DNA of 25,162 nucleotides from Pigoraptor chileana. Taxonomy: Eukaryota; Opisthokonta; Filasterea. The translations under genes were made by a program, and so were the position numbers. Under the pieces are notes generated by a model. The model ran no database searches. It saw only the letters and a list, made by a program, of their open reading frames with translations, and had not been told where the DNA came from. The DNA lies in NCBI GenBank assembly GCA_943704495.1, contig CALSCR010002847.1, forward strand, positions 1 to 25,162, in the 5' to 3' direction. Below are positions 1-11,050 of this stretch, one piece after another. Every line of letters starts with the position of its first letter. Within the stretch, counting starts at the first letter, position 1.

Positions 1-1108
1 CCCCCCCCCCCACCACCACCACCACAGCTGCAAATAGTAAATGCACACCCACCGACAAAGAGCAGAAAATATTTCTGGTTGTTTTGGCCTACGCAGTTGT
101 TGACCCTGCAATACAAAGCACAAAGAACGGACGTTAAAGACGCTGATTCGCATTGGCTGTGGAACCAGGTAACAGCCACACACACACACACACACACACA
201 CGCACAGTTCGTGCGAGCCGACTATTCTCAATCCATCACCAACAGCGTCATGGTGAATACATGGCTATTTTGAATTGCTTTTGTTTGGCTATTGCGCGGT
301 GTTTCGTGTTGCATTAGAGTGCAGAAGCAGGACAAAAGGGACACAAATTCACTCACCAGGGACTGATCGATGGGGGGATAGGGGGACAGGAAAGAAGTGC
401 AGGTTTTGTCGTGGAAGTTAGTGGTGTACTCAAAGGTGAGGTGGACGTAAATCAGCAATCGAGAATGTGTAGTGTATGAGTGTTTATTTATGTGTGTGTA
501 TGTGGAGTGTATGTGTAAATGTGTGTGTTTGTGTGTTTGTGTGTATTCCGTATGTCTGTGGGTGTGCCAAGAAGGTCTAATTGATGCAAACTAATTAATT
601 GTGGCTGTGACTGTCCTAGTGTGTGACGCCAACAACCGGGGCATTGGCCACATATAATAGGTATCCTCACCAGTGATGGTCCATTCGTCGCACACATCGC
701 TTGCATACACTGGAATCCGAAAAACACACATTGCAATTGAAACACGTGAATTATGCGATTGCGTCAGTATAAAAATAAAATGCAAAGGAAGACGAGAAAG
801 AAAGAACAAACAAATGAATGAAAAGAGCACGTAAAAATAAGCGCGCGCGAACTGTGCGCCCTTGTCCCTCACAATTCGACACTCTTGTGGAGTCCATGGG
901 GACAGCGCCTGACTTTGAATCATGTCTTTCGTTACTCTCAATGTGTACAGATACACACACGTGTACATACTACATACATACACACACATGCGCAACGGAT
1001 GCATGCGGATAGATGACACAGAGGTTTCAAAAACAGACACGCACGAACATGCATGCACACAAAAACACAAGCACACATGCTCACTTAAAACACGCACGCA
1101 CACACACG

Positions 1109-1156
<48 letters not shown>

Positions 1157-1891
1157 AACACGCAGGCACACACACCTGCAGTGGTGAGCCCTGTGAGGTT
1201 TGTAGTTCTTGCACTTGAGGCAATTTGTAACCAGCTCGCCCGAAACCTCAATGGGATTTGTGCGCTCGATTCGCTCCATAATAAAGTCAGGCGGGGGCAA
1301 TGCGACAGTGCCCTGTGCACCACACATACACACGCACACACATACACACACACACACACACACCACATCACATCACATCACATCATCAGGCACACGCCAT
1401 GTGAGAAGAATGAAGCAATGCAACAGAAGTTGATTCGAAAGGAAGCCATTCTTCGTTGGCAATGGCCAATAGACTGTTCGGGGTGTGTTTGTACGTATGT
1501 ATGTGGGAGAATGTATGTGTATGTGTGTGTGTGTGTGTGTGTTTACGTGTGCCACGTTTTTACTTGTCCTTGCCATTTAATGCAACTTCAACGCACAATC
1601 ACACAACCATCCCAGACTAACCCCCACAGTCCTACCCAACAAACGACGGCATTTACCCACCGGATCCGACAGCATAGCACGGAGATGCGATGCAATGCCG
1701 AGTGCAATGAATACATTGAATATGAGCCCGTTCAGCATCATCAATGGCGTCCCCACGGGGATAATGATGTATGCCATCACGACCACCTCGGCGTAAAGTA
1801 TCAATGCGTATGTGAATATGGCGCAGAATATGCCGCACGGATCGACCACAAACCACATTTTCGGTTGCGATGACGGCAATACTTTGTCCAT
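1..1891 (-). CDS. DHHC palmitoyltransferase, ZDHHC3/7-like (3' part outside window)
   Basis: Predicted protein S-acyltransferase that transfers palmitate to cysteines of membrane proteins; ZDHHC3/7 relatives act at the Golgi. Exons: 1891-1661, 1312-1176, 709-671, 362-357, 105 to about 53; all junctions are GT-AG and phase-consistent. Exon 1 reads MDKVLPSSQPKMWFVVDPCG and then two hydrophobic segments ending ASHLRAMLSDP, very like the ZDHHC3 start (MWFxxDxCGIxCAI, ASHxRAMLTDPG). Exons 2-5 give the whole cysteine-rich domain: CLKC, KPHRAHHC, SVCKRCVRRM, DHHCPW, VNNCVGQNNQKYF. The ATG at 1891 has an AAAATGG context and fits the family start. The catalytic Cys codon is formed across a 6-nt exon. 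The last visible exon probably ends at a GTGGGT donor at 52; reading on gives only glycine-rich sequence. The TTxE and C-terminal parts lie beyond the window. Confidence 0.9.
177..201. repeat. (CA)n microsatellite
   Basis: About 12 CA units within the DHHC gene's intron 356-106; on the gene's sense strand it is (GT)n. Confidence 0.9.
357..362 (-). other. 6-nt micro-exon encoding Cys-Pro of the DHHC-CPW motif
   Basis: Exon 709-671 ends CAC-TG before GTGAGG, and the exon starting at 105 opens G-GTC-AAC-AAC. Joined directly they read DHHWVNNC, missing two residues. The sequence AG|TCCCTG|GTGAGT supplies exactly T-CCC-TG, giving TGT-CCC-TGG, the canonical C-P-W. A long pyrimidine tract (about 370-400 on the minus strand) precedes its acceptor and the donor is a consensus GTGAGT. 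Flanking introns are 308 nt and 251 nt. Inference from splice grammar and family conservation; no transcript evidence. Confidence 0.8.
877..924 (-). repeat. Dispersed ~55-nt repeat, copy A
   Basis: The minus strand reads GATTCAAAGTCAGGCGCTGT then CCCCATGGACTCCACAAGAG, closely matching copy B at 22783-22833. It lies in the 466-nt intron (1175-710) of the DHHC gene, in the same orientation as that gene. Confidence 0.75.
1099..1156. repeat. Compound (CA)n-(TA)n microsatellite
   Basis: About 17 CA units followed by about 12 TA units in intron 1175-710 of the DHHC gene. On the sense strand of that gene the intron opens with GT-rich sequence right after the donor. Confidence 0.9.
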
Positions 1892-3151
1892 TTTGAACAA
1901 TTGCAAGTGTATACACGCGGTGCGCAGTCCCTCCGTCGCACACCACAGATTACGCAGCTTGTAAATTACGGAGCGTGCGATAGTTCGCGTTGATGCGCCT
2001 CAACGTATGCCGCGACGTAACACGCGCGTAACAAACGCAGGGTTGACAGACACTCCAATGGCAAGTCAAGTGCGTAGTCGGGAGGAGATCCGCCGTCAAG
2101 AGGGCCACGTGACCATCGCGTAAGGTTGGCCCATACGAAGCAAAGCCGATTATTCCGCGATGATTGGACAGGAACCCCTTTCCGTTGGGATTTTTTGGCA
2201 ATCGCCGCTTTTCGAATCACAAACCGGCAAAGTTAACGGATAGTTTCAGGCAAAAGATTAATGTGTTGTTTCGCAGTTGAGATAAGTTGATTACAGCGTT
2301 TTCTGCAAGTATTTGAGCCGCTGATAGAGTGGGCGTGCACAAAGAAAAAGTCACCGCAAGACGGCACAGTAAAATTACAATGATGCGTCTCTTGTCATAG
2401 TGTTTGTATGCTTTGCGTGAGTGTGTGCTTGTAGGCGCGCACGCGTATGTGTGTGTGTCCGTGTGTGTGTGTGTGTATGCGAATGTGAGGAGAAAACACT
2501 GTGTGCTTCTACACGAATCTTCGACGCCGATCGAGTGATGCGCACATGCACAAAGAGAGCGTCTTTCCACACCGTGTGCACTATACGAGCTATTGGCGGG
2601 AGTTCGATTGGGCATTTATTTACTTATTCGATATTAAACAATAATGGAAAACACCATACTTGCATTCAATTGATGGCGTTGTGCCATTTCGTAATTTTTT
2701 TGCCCAGAAATTTTTTTCCCGATATTTACTATGTGTAATTCACTGTAGTTTCCGACGCACTGACGTTTTCGACGGACGAATGTAACTGTACAATCGCCTT
2801 AAACGCCTGGTTCAAGCAATGGAAACTGAACAACCAAAGCATTTGAAGACGGCAAAAAGCAAGGAGGAGGAGGTCTTTGCACACAATACGCCACACTTCT
2901 TGGCATCTGTGCCAATTGAATGATAATTCCGATTTTCCGATTTTATTTTATTTCGGCAGCGCACAAAACACAAACAGTCACTCACCATTAGATCGCGCTC
3001 GTGTGTGCTGTCAGACACACATATATATAGCTGTCTAAGTATATTTTTGTCTTCAGTGTACAATGGAGAGCCGGCGCGCGACAATTGCGGCGGCATAGTA
3101 TGAGATGCATGCTTCTGTCGGCAGAGGCTCGTGCATGTGCTTGAGCGTGCC
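1892..3151. other. Divergent intergenic region between the DHHC gene and INTS2
   Basis: No gene recognised. It should hold the two divergent promoters and 5' UTRs. A GT-rich microsatellite lies at about 2447-2478 and T-rich stretches at about 2694-2722. Two open frames on the minus strand (about 1966-2220 and 2217-2400) look weakly protein-like, including a hydrophobic run IIVILLCRLAVTF, but I see no family match or convincing splice link to the DHHC gene. Confidence 0.6.
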
Positions 3152-4525
3152 ATGCCCCCGTCGCATCTTCCACCTGCACCTCAACACACAATGAGTTCGG
3201 CGCGTGGTGCATCATCCTCATCTCTATCATTATGTCCATATGACGCCATCGAAAGCACATCATGGGATGCACTTGCTTCTCTTTCCAGCGAATCGCTGCG
3301 CCCATTTCTGCCCTCGCTTGTCATAGCCGCCCTCTGCGAACTCGACAGTGACCCAGAAGGATCTGTTCTGCTGGATATTGTTGGTCGGTTCGATGATGCC
3401 GATGATGTGCGATCACTTGTACTGGTGCCCCGTGCTGATGTCGAGTCGAATGCAAGTGTGTGTGGGACTAGTTCCGTCGAGGGGATCGAGTCAGCCGATC
3501 CACTATGGTGTGTGTGTAATGTGTTGTGTTGTGTGTGTGTGTTGTGGTGTGTTGTGTGTGTATGTCAGTTGAAGAGAGCGTTACTATTAAGGATCACAAC
3601 GGCGTATAAGCACGTGCTTGCATTGTGTCTGAAATTGCTGTCTGGCGCTTCAGAAACGAAGAATGTGTCTTCCGTCCCTCACAAGCACGACATGATTGGC
3701 ATTGGTGTTGCCAGTTGGGAACCACTCGACACATATTCATACTCACCCACAAACACACACACACACACACACAAACGCACGCACACAAACGCACGCACAC
3801 ATGCACACAACACATACACACACGCACGCACACATATATTTGCAGGCGGATCCGTGCGGTAGCGTTGGAAGTTGACCGCGCGCGATCGGCACGCGCAGTG
3901 GGGGATGTACTGGCGGCATCCGCTTATTTCTGGCGCGTATTAGATGCAATTGTCGTTGCACTCCACCGGTTTCCCGCGCTTTTTTCACTTTCAAATGTTG
4001 TTGAGGCACTGTGCCTTTCCGATGACGGGCCGCGGGTGAGTGTGCTTGAGTCCTGCACGAGAACATACGCATGAATACCTGTACATATGCACATACACAC
4101 GCGCATACACTTGCATCCCTCATATGCACAAATTCACACACGCAATCGCATGTACATATACACACACACACGCAATCGCATGCACATATACACACTCATA
4201 CACGCAATCGCATGCACATATACACACTCATACACGGAATCGCATGCACATATACACACACTCACACACGCAATCGCATGCACAGATACACACACTCACA
4301 CACGCAATCGGATGTACATATACACACACTCACACACGCAATCGCAAGTACACGCCCATGCATGCGCATGTTCACACAATTCACACTGATTATTATGCGC
4401 GTGTATATCCAATCCGTAGATTGCCATAGACAGCAGCCACGTGACTAACGATGTTTTCCTCTTATTTCACATCTTTCTTACGCATTCAATCAACAACCTC
4501 AACAAAATAACAACAAAAACAACAA

Positions 4526-4563
<38 letters not shown>

Positions 4564-7500
4564 ACCAACAACGACACAAACAAACAAACAACGAACACTT
4601 TTGCAGATGCTTGCTACTGTGACTGCCAACATTCCCCATCGTTTTGATGAGGTGTGTGCCAGTGCGCTTGTGCATCGCATGTATTGGGCCCTGTCATGCC
4701 CTCAATGAGCCTTGGGCAGATTGGCATCCCAGCCAGCGTTCACTGCACTGCATATGTGTTTGTTTTTTTTACTGCGCCAACTGCAATAAGTTCCCTTCCG
4801 TCTCTTACATCGCTTCTCTGCCAATCCTTGCTGTTACCCGTTACTCCCATTGTCTTATTTCTTCTTCCCTCTCATTTGTGCTTTTGTTACTGTTTTTGCC
4901 TGTTTGCGTCTGTTTTGTCTTGTATAACATAGGTCGTCGCATTGCTGATCGACGACCTGTCTCGAGCACGTGACATCGCCGACGGACGATTGGAGTCAAC
5001 TAGGCGATGCGAATGCCTTGTGCGGTTGTCCAGACTCTCTCGGCGGTGCGCACACAGAATCCGCGATGCATTGATGGACTCCCAAGTCGTCGCGTCGGTG
5101 GTCATCGCGGTAACCGCAGACTCTTTGCCGGACACGATGACTGCGTTCTTGTGCGGTGCTCTGGCAGATCCGCGCTCGTCGCAGTGGCTGTCTGCCGAGA
5201 TGAAACGGCTGCCGTCTGCAAGTGGATTCAGGGCGGATATGGGACAATGTGACCTCGTGTTTGGGGCCTTTGCTCCGCGTGACGACGTTGTTGGAAGCAT
5301 CTTGCATCCATTGGAGTCCATGCGGAGTGTGATGTCAATGCAGGGGCGTGTGCTTGTGAACGCACTTGAGGCACATGCTGGCAGTGTGTGTGTGTGTGTG
5401 GGCGGCATTGCTGGTGCGGTGCGCGATACAGTGGCGGGGGATGCTGATGTCGACATGGTTGATCTGGATGGAGGTGCTGCACGCGCCCCAACTGCTGTGG
5501 CGATGCCGCTGCTGGCGCGACAATGCGCGGACTATTTGCGGGCACTTTCTGCGCTCACTGGAATCGCCGGCATTGCGCTGTCGGAGTCTGAGGCGGTGGT
5601 TGGCGTGCGCGTGGCCCGTCTTGTCGCGGCATGCACCGTCATCGAGTCGTCACAAACGGCACTGTCGTCATTACCCGGCGGTGATGCATCACGTGCCTGG
5701 AAGACCGCCGCAATTTCGGGTTTTTGCTTTGCTCTGGTGTGTCCAAGGCTGCTGCAGATGGTCGGCAGTGCCGCTGTCGTCGAGCTACTCGAAGAGTACG
5801 CGCGCCCGCTCATTCGTCTCTCTTCTTGCGACAGCAACGACGACGGTGTCGATGTGGGCGCATCGGGAGCACTCGTGCTTCTTGTTGCCTCGCACATGGT
5901 GACGGGGCGTGGTGCAGCCGTTGTACCCGATATTGTGCGCCGCGCCCTGGCTTTGCCTGCTCAGCTGCACGCGGACAGCCTCTCGCGGATGTCGAGCGCG
6001 GTTACCGGTGTCGTCCCGGAGTCCTTACTCGTAAAGGTAGCGTCACGATGGCCCGTCACACGGCAACTGCGTGGACCGGATCGCCTGTCCGTACGCGTGC
6101 CTCGATCCGGGTCAGTTGCCGGTGAAGACTCGCAGGACATTGACGGCATTCACTGTGTGTGGACTTTGCTGTCCGCGGGGGCGTTTTCGAGGCACGGCAT
6201 CCCTGTCGTTGGATGGATAATGTCTCAGCTGCGCGTGTGTGCCAAACCCTTGCATCCGGCGATTCCCTCACTGATTGCGGCGCTGGTGAAGGACATCACA
6301 GAGCGCGTGTCGTCACTTGTTGTCCTGGGCGTGCCTCCCGCACCACACACGCTGAGGGCCCTCGCAGACGCAATCCCGGAGGACGATGTCGTCAGTGTGC
6401 TGCGTGGCGGTGATGAAACCCCGCTGGTCTTGATGAACTATTACGTGCTGTGTCTCTCGCGCTCACTTGATCGGTGCGCGACGCTAGCCTTGGCGGGTCG
6501 CAGTGCGAATGGAAGCGCTAAAAATGCGTGTCTATTGCCCTGGCACCTGCCGTCCTACCGGCTCCTGTACTCTGAGCGTGTTACGTGCGCTCTGCGACCG
6601 CGCCTGGCGCTGGGTCTATCAGCCCCGGATGTACCGCAATCGTCTCTGGAGGCAGTGGGAGGGATGTCACGTGCGGGTGCGTGGGGGTACGAGGCCCTCT
6701 ATCCGTCGCTCTCGTGCGTGGTGGCTGCCGAGTGCTCGGAATGCTTGGACCCGGCGTCCGTTCTCCACGAACGCGCGCATGCACTCGCGAGGGATTCCGC
6801 GAGACTTGTTGTGCGCAGTGGAGTTACGTGCGCCGATGTCACGTGCGAATCGATTGGGAGTGCACTGTGCCCTGGCAGTGTCGGCAGTGGCAATTCCGAC
6901 GTCTCTCTTTTGGGTGCGCCATCTTATCCGTTTCCGACATCATCGGAAAATGTTGCCGCTCTCCTTGCTAATGCGTCGGAAAACCCTGCGCCGGCTCTGG
7001 CTGCACTCCGTCGCGTGATGTGTGGCGGTGCACGTGCCGTTGCGGACGGGCGGGCATTGTTTGTGCCGCTGATTCGCAGTCTCATGTGCGGTCACGTGGT
7101 GCGGCCTGTGCACGACGCATTCATTGCGGCGTGGCGCATGGCGTGCACTGTTGATCCCCACTCAGTGTGGGCGCAGACGGCTGGTTTGCTTGCATCAACT
7201 GCCTCTACTGCTCCCACTGTGCGCTTCTCGCAAGCCGCATCGCTTGGAGATTCGACGATTGCGTCATCTGGCGCATCGGGTGCGTCATTGGGACGACCGC
7301 CACACTTTGGGCGCCGGCACGTGACCGGGGAACGGGCGGCGTCTCATGAGGACTACTGCCGCGATCCCGTCAGGTGTTTGGCGGGTGCGGATGTGCGCGT
7401 GTTTGCGCTGCCGTCGCTTCTCTCGGTGTTGCTGTCTTGCACGTGGGGATACATTGTGATGTCTCGGCGGTGCTTGCTCGGGGCGGAGCGTGCTGACCCG

Positions 7501-8622
7501 CAGCCGCACGGTATGCAAGGGACAAGGGACGGAGGGAGTGCGTCCGCCGCGGTTGTTGCGGAAGACACGCATGCCATGCGGCTCACTCTGGTGCAGTTGC
7601 AGGAGGCCGCGTGTGTGCACATTGTCATTGAAAGGTGTCTGCGGGATTCATTCCACGGTGGTGACAGCGGGGTAAGTGCGGACAGTAGTAACATGTCCGA
7701 TGTGGGGGAGTGCCGGGCCATAGCGAGCGCGTTTGTGCACCGGATGTTCATCGCGGATCCGCTCGTCGCAAGGGTGGTCCATACCCAGGGATATGCCCTC
7801 GACGCACTCGGTCACGTGGTTGCGGGGGTCCCCTCGATGCACCTGTGCCTGGATTTCTGCGATGCGCTCGTGCGGTCGGCGGACTCGCAAGTGAGGCGAT
7901 TTGGAATCGCTCTCTGCGGACGCCTTTGTAAAAGGTATCCCATTCCACGGTACGTTGAGTTTCACTGCGTGTGTGCTTCCATCGATGTGTGTGTGTATGT
8001 AGGGAAGGGGAGGGAATTAATGGTGGTTGCGTTTGTGGCTATGTAAGTGTAGAAAAAGGAGCTATGTGCGTACACCATCATGTGGACGGTGTGAATAATG
8101 TGCCTTGGTCCAGCAGACGTGCGCTTTTCTCGAATGTGTAGTGTCTTGCGACTGATATATGCAACGTTGGCATCTCCGCCGCACTGTGTTTTTGGTCTTC
8201 CGTCTGCTCATTGAATGTGTTTGTGTGGTCCCAGCGGTCTGTCACTGGCCAATGCATGTCTTGAAGTGGTATCGACACTCGCCTCGTACGAGGGCATCGG
8301 CGTGTGCGATCGTGTGTTGCCGCAACAGACATGCGCAGTAACACACGACACGACTGTGCAAGTGCACGTGACGCCAAACCACTTCACAATGGAGCCTGCC
8401 GCATACGGTACAAATGCGATATTGGGCACGCGTGCGGAATTTCGCTATTTAACCGATGGCGTAGCCGCATGTTGCGAGGCGTATCCGTCGCTCGCGCCCG
8501 CATTCGTCGACGCTTTGTGCGCGTTGACAGTTGCCCTGCGGCGCAGCGAGTGCGAGTGGGCGTCACGTGATGTTTCTGTTGCGATTCTATCTATTGCGGA
8601 CAGAGTGACGGACCGACGGTGA
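3152..8622 (+). CDS. INTS2: Integrator complex subunit 2 (INTS2)
   Basis: Subunit of the nuclear Integrator complex, which cleaves nascent snRNA and other Pol II transcripts; INTS2 is a helical scaffold of the core. Exons: 3152-3507, 3846-4035, 4607-4651, 4933-7949, 8235-8622, all phase-consistent, giving about 1331 residues (human about 1204). Matches to human INTS2 run along the whole length: LASLSSESLRPFLPSLV near the start, MLATVTANIPHRFDE, ADVDM, LRALSALTGIAGI, HCVWTLLSAGAFSRHG, and most clearly MFIADPLVARVVHTQGYALD with AGVPSMHLCLDF at about residues 1134-1170. It ends YPSLAPAFVDALCALTVALR and a short tail. ATG 3191 is an alternative start with a better -3 A (1318 residues). The fourth exon is 3 kb and uninterrupted. 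The gene is divergent from the DHHC gene and convergent with the LRR gene. Confidence 0.95.
3508..3845 (+). other. INTS2 intron 1 with complementary GT-rich and CA-rich ends
   Basis: The donor GT is itself the first unit of a GT-rich run (3508-3561). The last part of the intron (about 3752-3832) is CA-rich and ends TATATTTGCAG. The two arms are largely reverse complements, so the RNA could form a long stem bringing the splice sites together. Splicing 3507 to 3846 keeps frame (CTA-TG|G-CGG). Confidence 0.75.
4137..4350. repeat. 32-34-bp minisatellite in INTS2 intron 2
   Basis: About seven tandem units around a CACGCAATCGCATGCACATA core followed by a TACACACTCATA-type spacer, with a few substitutions between units. 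Its open frames in several phases (His/Thr-rich) are by-products of the CA content. It lies inside the intron 4036-4606. Confidence 0.9.
4501..4560. repeat. (CAA)n microsatellite
   Basis: A run of AACAAC/CAACAA units in INTS2 intron 2, ending about 45 nt before the exon 3 acceptor (TTTTGCAG at 4599-4606). Confidence 0.9.
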
Positions 8623-9367
8623 TGCGTGCGACTGCGCAGTTGTAAAAAAACAAAAAAGCATGTCTCAGCTGTAACAATCTCAGTTGACAACATCCTTCTC
8701 AGCTGTAACAATTCACTCCGTAGTAGTAGTAACATGTGGGAAGTGAGAGAGCCTGACAGGAGCCTCTGGTGCCGGCAGGCAGGAATCCTAAAGACCGTCG
8801 CCAAGTTGCACACAAACAAGCAGTTTGACCTCGGCCGATTGAGTTGTGACTGGAACTAAATCGAAGCTGCAGGGGCAATTGCTGCTGATGATAATGACAC
8901 GGACCAGTCTGTCAAATCATTTTCAAAAAGTTCTGCTAAGTCTGATGCGATTTCGGACACACGCTATGATAGCCTGCAGACAACGACTGCTAACAGTTAT
9001 ACATTCGGAGTCACAGACGCTGATGCAGACATTAATTATAGCATTTCTGGCAATTGAGGATGATAGGAGACACACACGCCGGCGGCACGCGGTACTAACA
9101 GTGACGCACGCAGCACAACAGCCATTTAAATTATAACTCAATGCAGACACATATTCATATGCGGTACGACTGAACAGTAGCACAACAGACACTGAATGTC
9201 ACACTGGCATTGCGTTGCAAATGAAGAATTCTGAAACGCACATCTGTCGGCACGGCAGTCGCGTTGTTTCCCACATTTACCGCACTGAATGGAAAGACAG
9301 TCGGACTCAGAATAATTTAAAAAACATAAGCAAAGAGTACTCAGTAAGGGGATCTTTGAAGCCAAGT
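8623..9367. other. Convergent gap with an unassigned lower-GC, protein-like stretch
   Basis: It lies between the INTS2 stop and the stop of the LRR gene. Unlike other gaps it has no long microsatellite. TCTCAGCTGTAACAAT occurs twice (8663-8678 and 8697-8712). One plus-strand frame over about 8857-9057 is open, acidic and Ser/Asp/Thr-rich (for example VTDADADINYSISGN). A minus-strand frame at about 9138-9365 is cysteine-rich (CGKCGKQRDC, CQCDIQCLLC). I cannot assign either to a family. This could be a decayed insertion or chance. Confidence 0.4.
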
Positions 9368-10238
9368 TTACAACTGGGTCTCAATGGTTATGACAGAATC
9401 GAGTACTTTCATCTCGCGAAGTTCCTCCGCGTAGATATCTTGCGCCGCCTTCAATGTCGTTGGATTGAATGTGTTCACTGCTGGCCCGCGTCCCTTTACA
9501 GCGGCAATCCGCCATCGTGCAGACGCGGATTGCGCCTCCTGCGCACAAAGCATCAACAACATCGGATGCATGCATCCATTGGACGTGGTTCAGAGTGTGC
9601 CGCAACAGAAGGGAAAGAAACAATTAGTGGGCCAGGAGCCTGCAGTAAAATATATTCCAGAATCCATGCACAATATACACACAAACACACACAATTTACA
9701 CACAAAGCACAAAACAAAAAACACAAAACTGGCACAAAACACAACACACACACACACGAACCCACCTCGTCGATTGCGGCCGTGTCAGGCCCTGTCACTT
9801 TCAACGAGCGATATCGGCGATACAAAGGGCGCATGTGTTCCTTTTCGGATTTTGTGAGCTGCGTCGCATCGGATTGCTCAGTGTTAGGGTTATGGATATG
9901 GTTACGCGGTCGCATTCGGGTTTGGTGTTCACATTGCGGGTGGGGCTAATTACAATCAAACAGCACAAAAATGCGTGCACAGGAGTATGTCTTGAATGAA
10001 AATCCGGCAAATGAGCGCACAAGTGTCCACACACGCAGATACACACACAAGCGCAGCATGCATATACCTCTCTTCCTCTTCGATCTTTGAAGCCCGTTTC
10101 GTATTCAAACAGAATTGTCTTGATTGCGAGACGCTCCTCGTACATTTGGGTGTCATTCATCGCCTATGCAACGCCCGGCGGTGCGCGAGAGTGATTCCGT
10201 GCGGTATGTGAGAACATGTATGTGGGAGTGTGTGTCGC

Positions 10239-10307
<69 letters not shown>

Positions 10308-11019
10308 CTTGCTGTACATACTTTTGTACGCAACAACTCATTCACACCGGCACTAACACAGTTCCAACACACTAACTCAACCCTAACCCACCTTAAATTC
10401 TACCGGCCTATTGTATTATTATTCCGCACCCTAACCAGCCCCAGCAACCCTAACCCCAACCCACCCTCAATTCGGACGGTCTATTATGTGCGCGCCGATC
10501 CTTCCCAAGAAGATCCATCGCATCCTCCAGCGTCTCCACACGCGGTGCGGTTCCAGAATTCATTGCAGCCAGTCGATCACGTGTCTGCTGTCGCGTCAGC
10601 TTCGCGTTCGACCCGTCTGGTCCATTCAGTGCGGCCGCCATACTCGCAGTGTATGACCTATTGAGCGCCGAACGCCCGTCGGCAAAGGCGGAGGAGGGCG
10701 CGTCGTGCAGTGGTTCACTGAACGCATTCACGGAACCGAGGCTTGCGTTGAGTCTTCGTGACACGTAAAAACTCCCTCGCTTCACTGTTTCGTCTTCCGG
10801 GGGTGCAGCGCTCAGATACTTTGCCGAAGGCGATTTCTGGTGTGCAATCGACCTTGACGCTGTCTCGGCCAAACGCATCAGATATGCGACAATGATCAAG
10901 AGTCCAACAGCTGTCGCTATGCACTGTGCAGCAAGCGTCTGAGGCGTGTCTGCCCGTTGGACGCGCTCGTACGAGGTGAGAGATCCGGCGTCGATTGAGA
11001 TGAAAAAGACGCCTGTGTG

Positions 11020-11050
<31 letters not shown>

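Noticed and set aside
1950-2615. Minus-strand open frames, one with a signal-like hydrophobic run
   Set aside because: No family match, no consensus splice link to the DHHC gene, and the DHHC N-terminus is already complete at 1891.
4137-4350. Regular repeats resembling a CRISPR array
   Set aside because: Units are contiguous with no unique spacers, and the DNA is clearly eukaryotic with introns; it is a minisatellite.
4040-4448. Long His/Thr-rich open frames on the plus strand
   Set aside because: They are translations of the CA-rich minisatellite inside INTS2 intron 2; flanking exons join in phase without them.
5071-5335. GATGGACTCC and GGAGTCCATG blocks inside the INTS2 exon, like the dispersed repeat
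   Set aside because: Only about 10 nt match and the sequence is conserved protein coding; chance similarity.
5366-7965. Many long open frames on both strands within the 3-kb INTS2 exon
   Set aside because: Shadow frames of a GC-rich coding exon; only the INTS2 frame shows homology along its length.
9860-9950. A lone TTAGGG at 9884-9889 as part of a telomere-repeat array
   Set aside because: Single hexamer on the opposite strand to the tract at 10379-10464; not an array.
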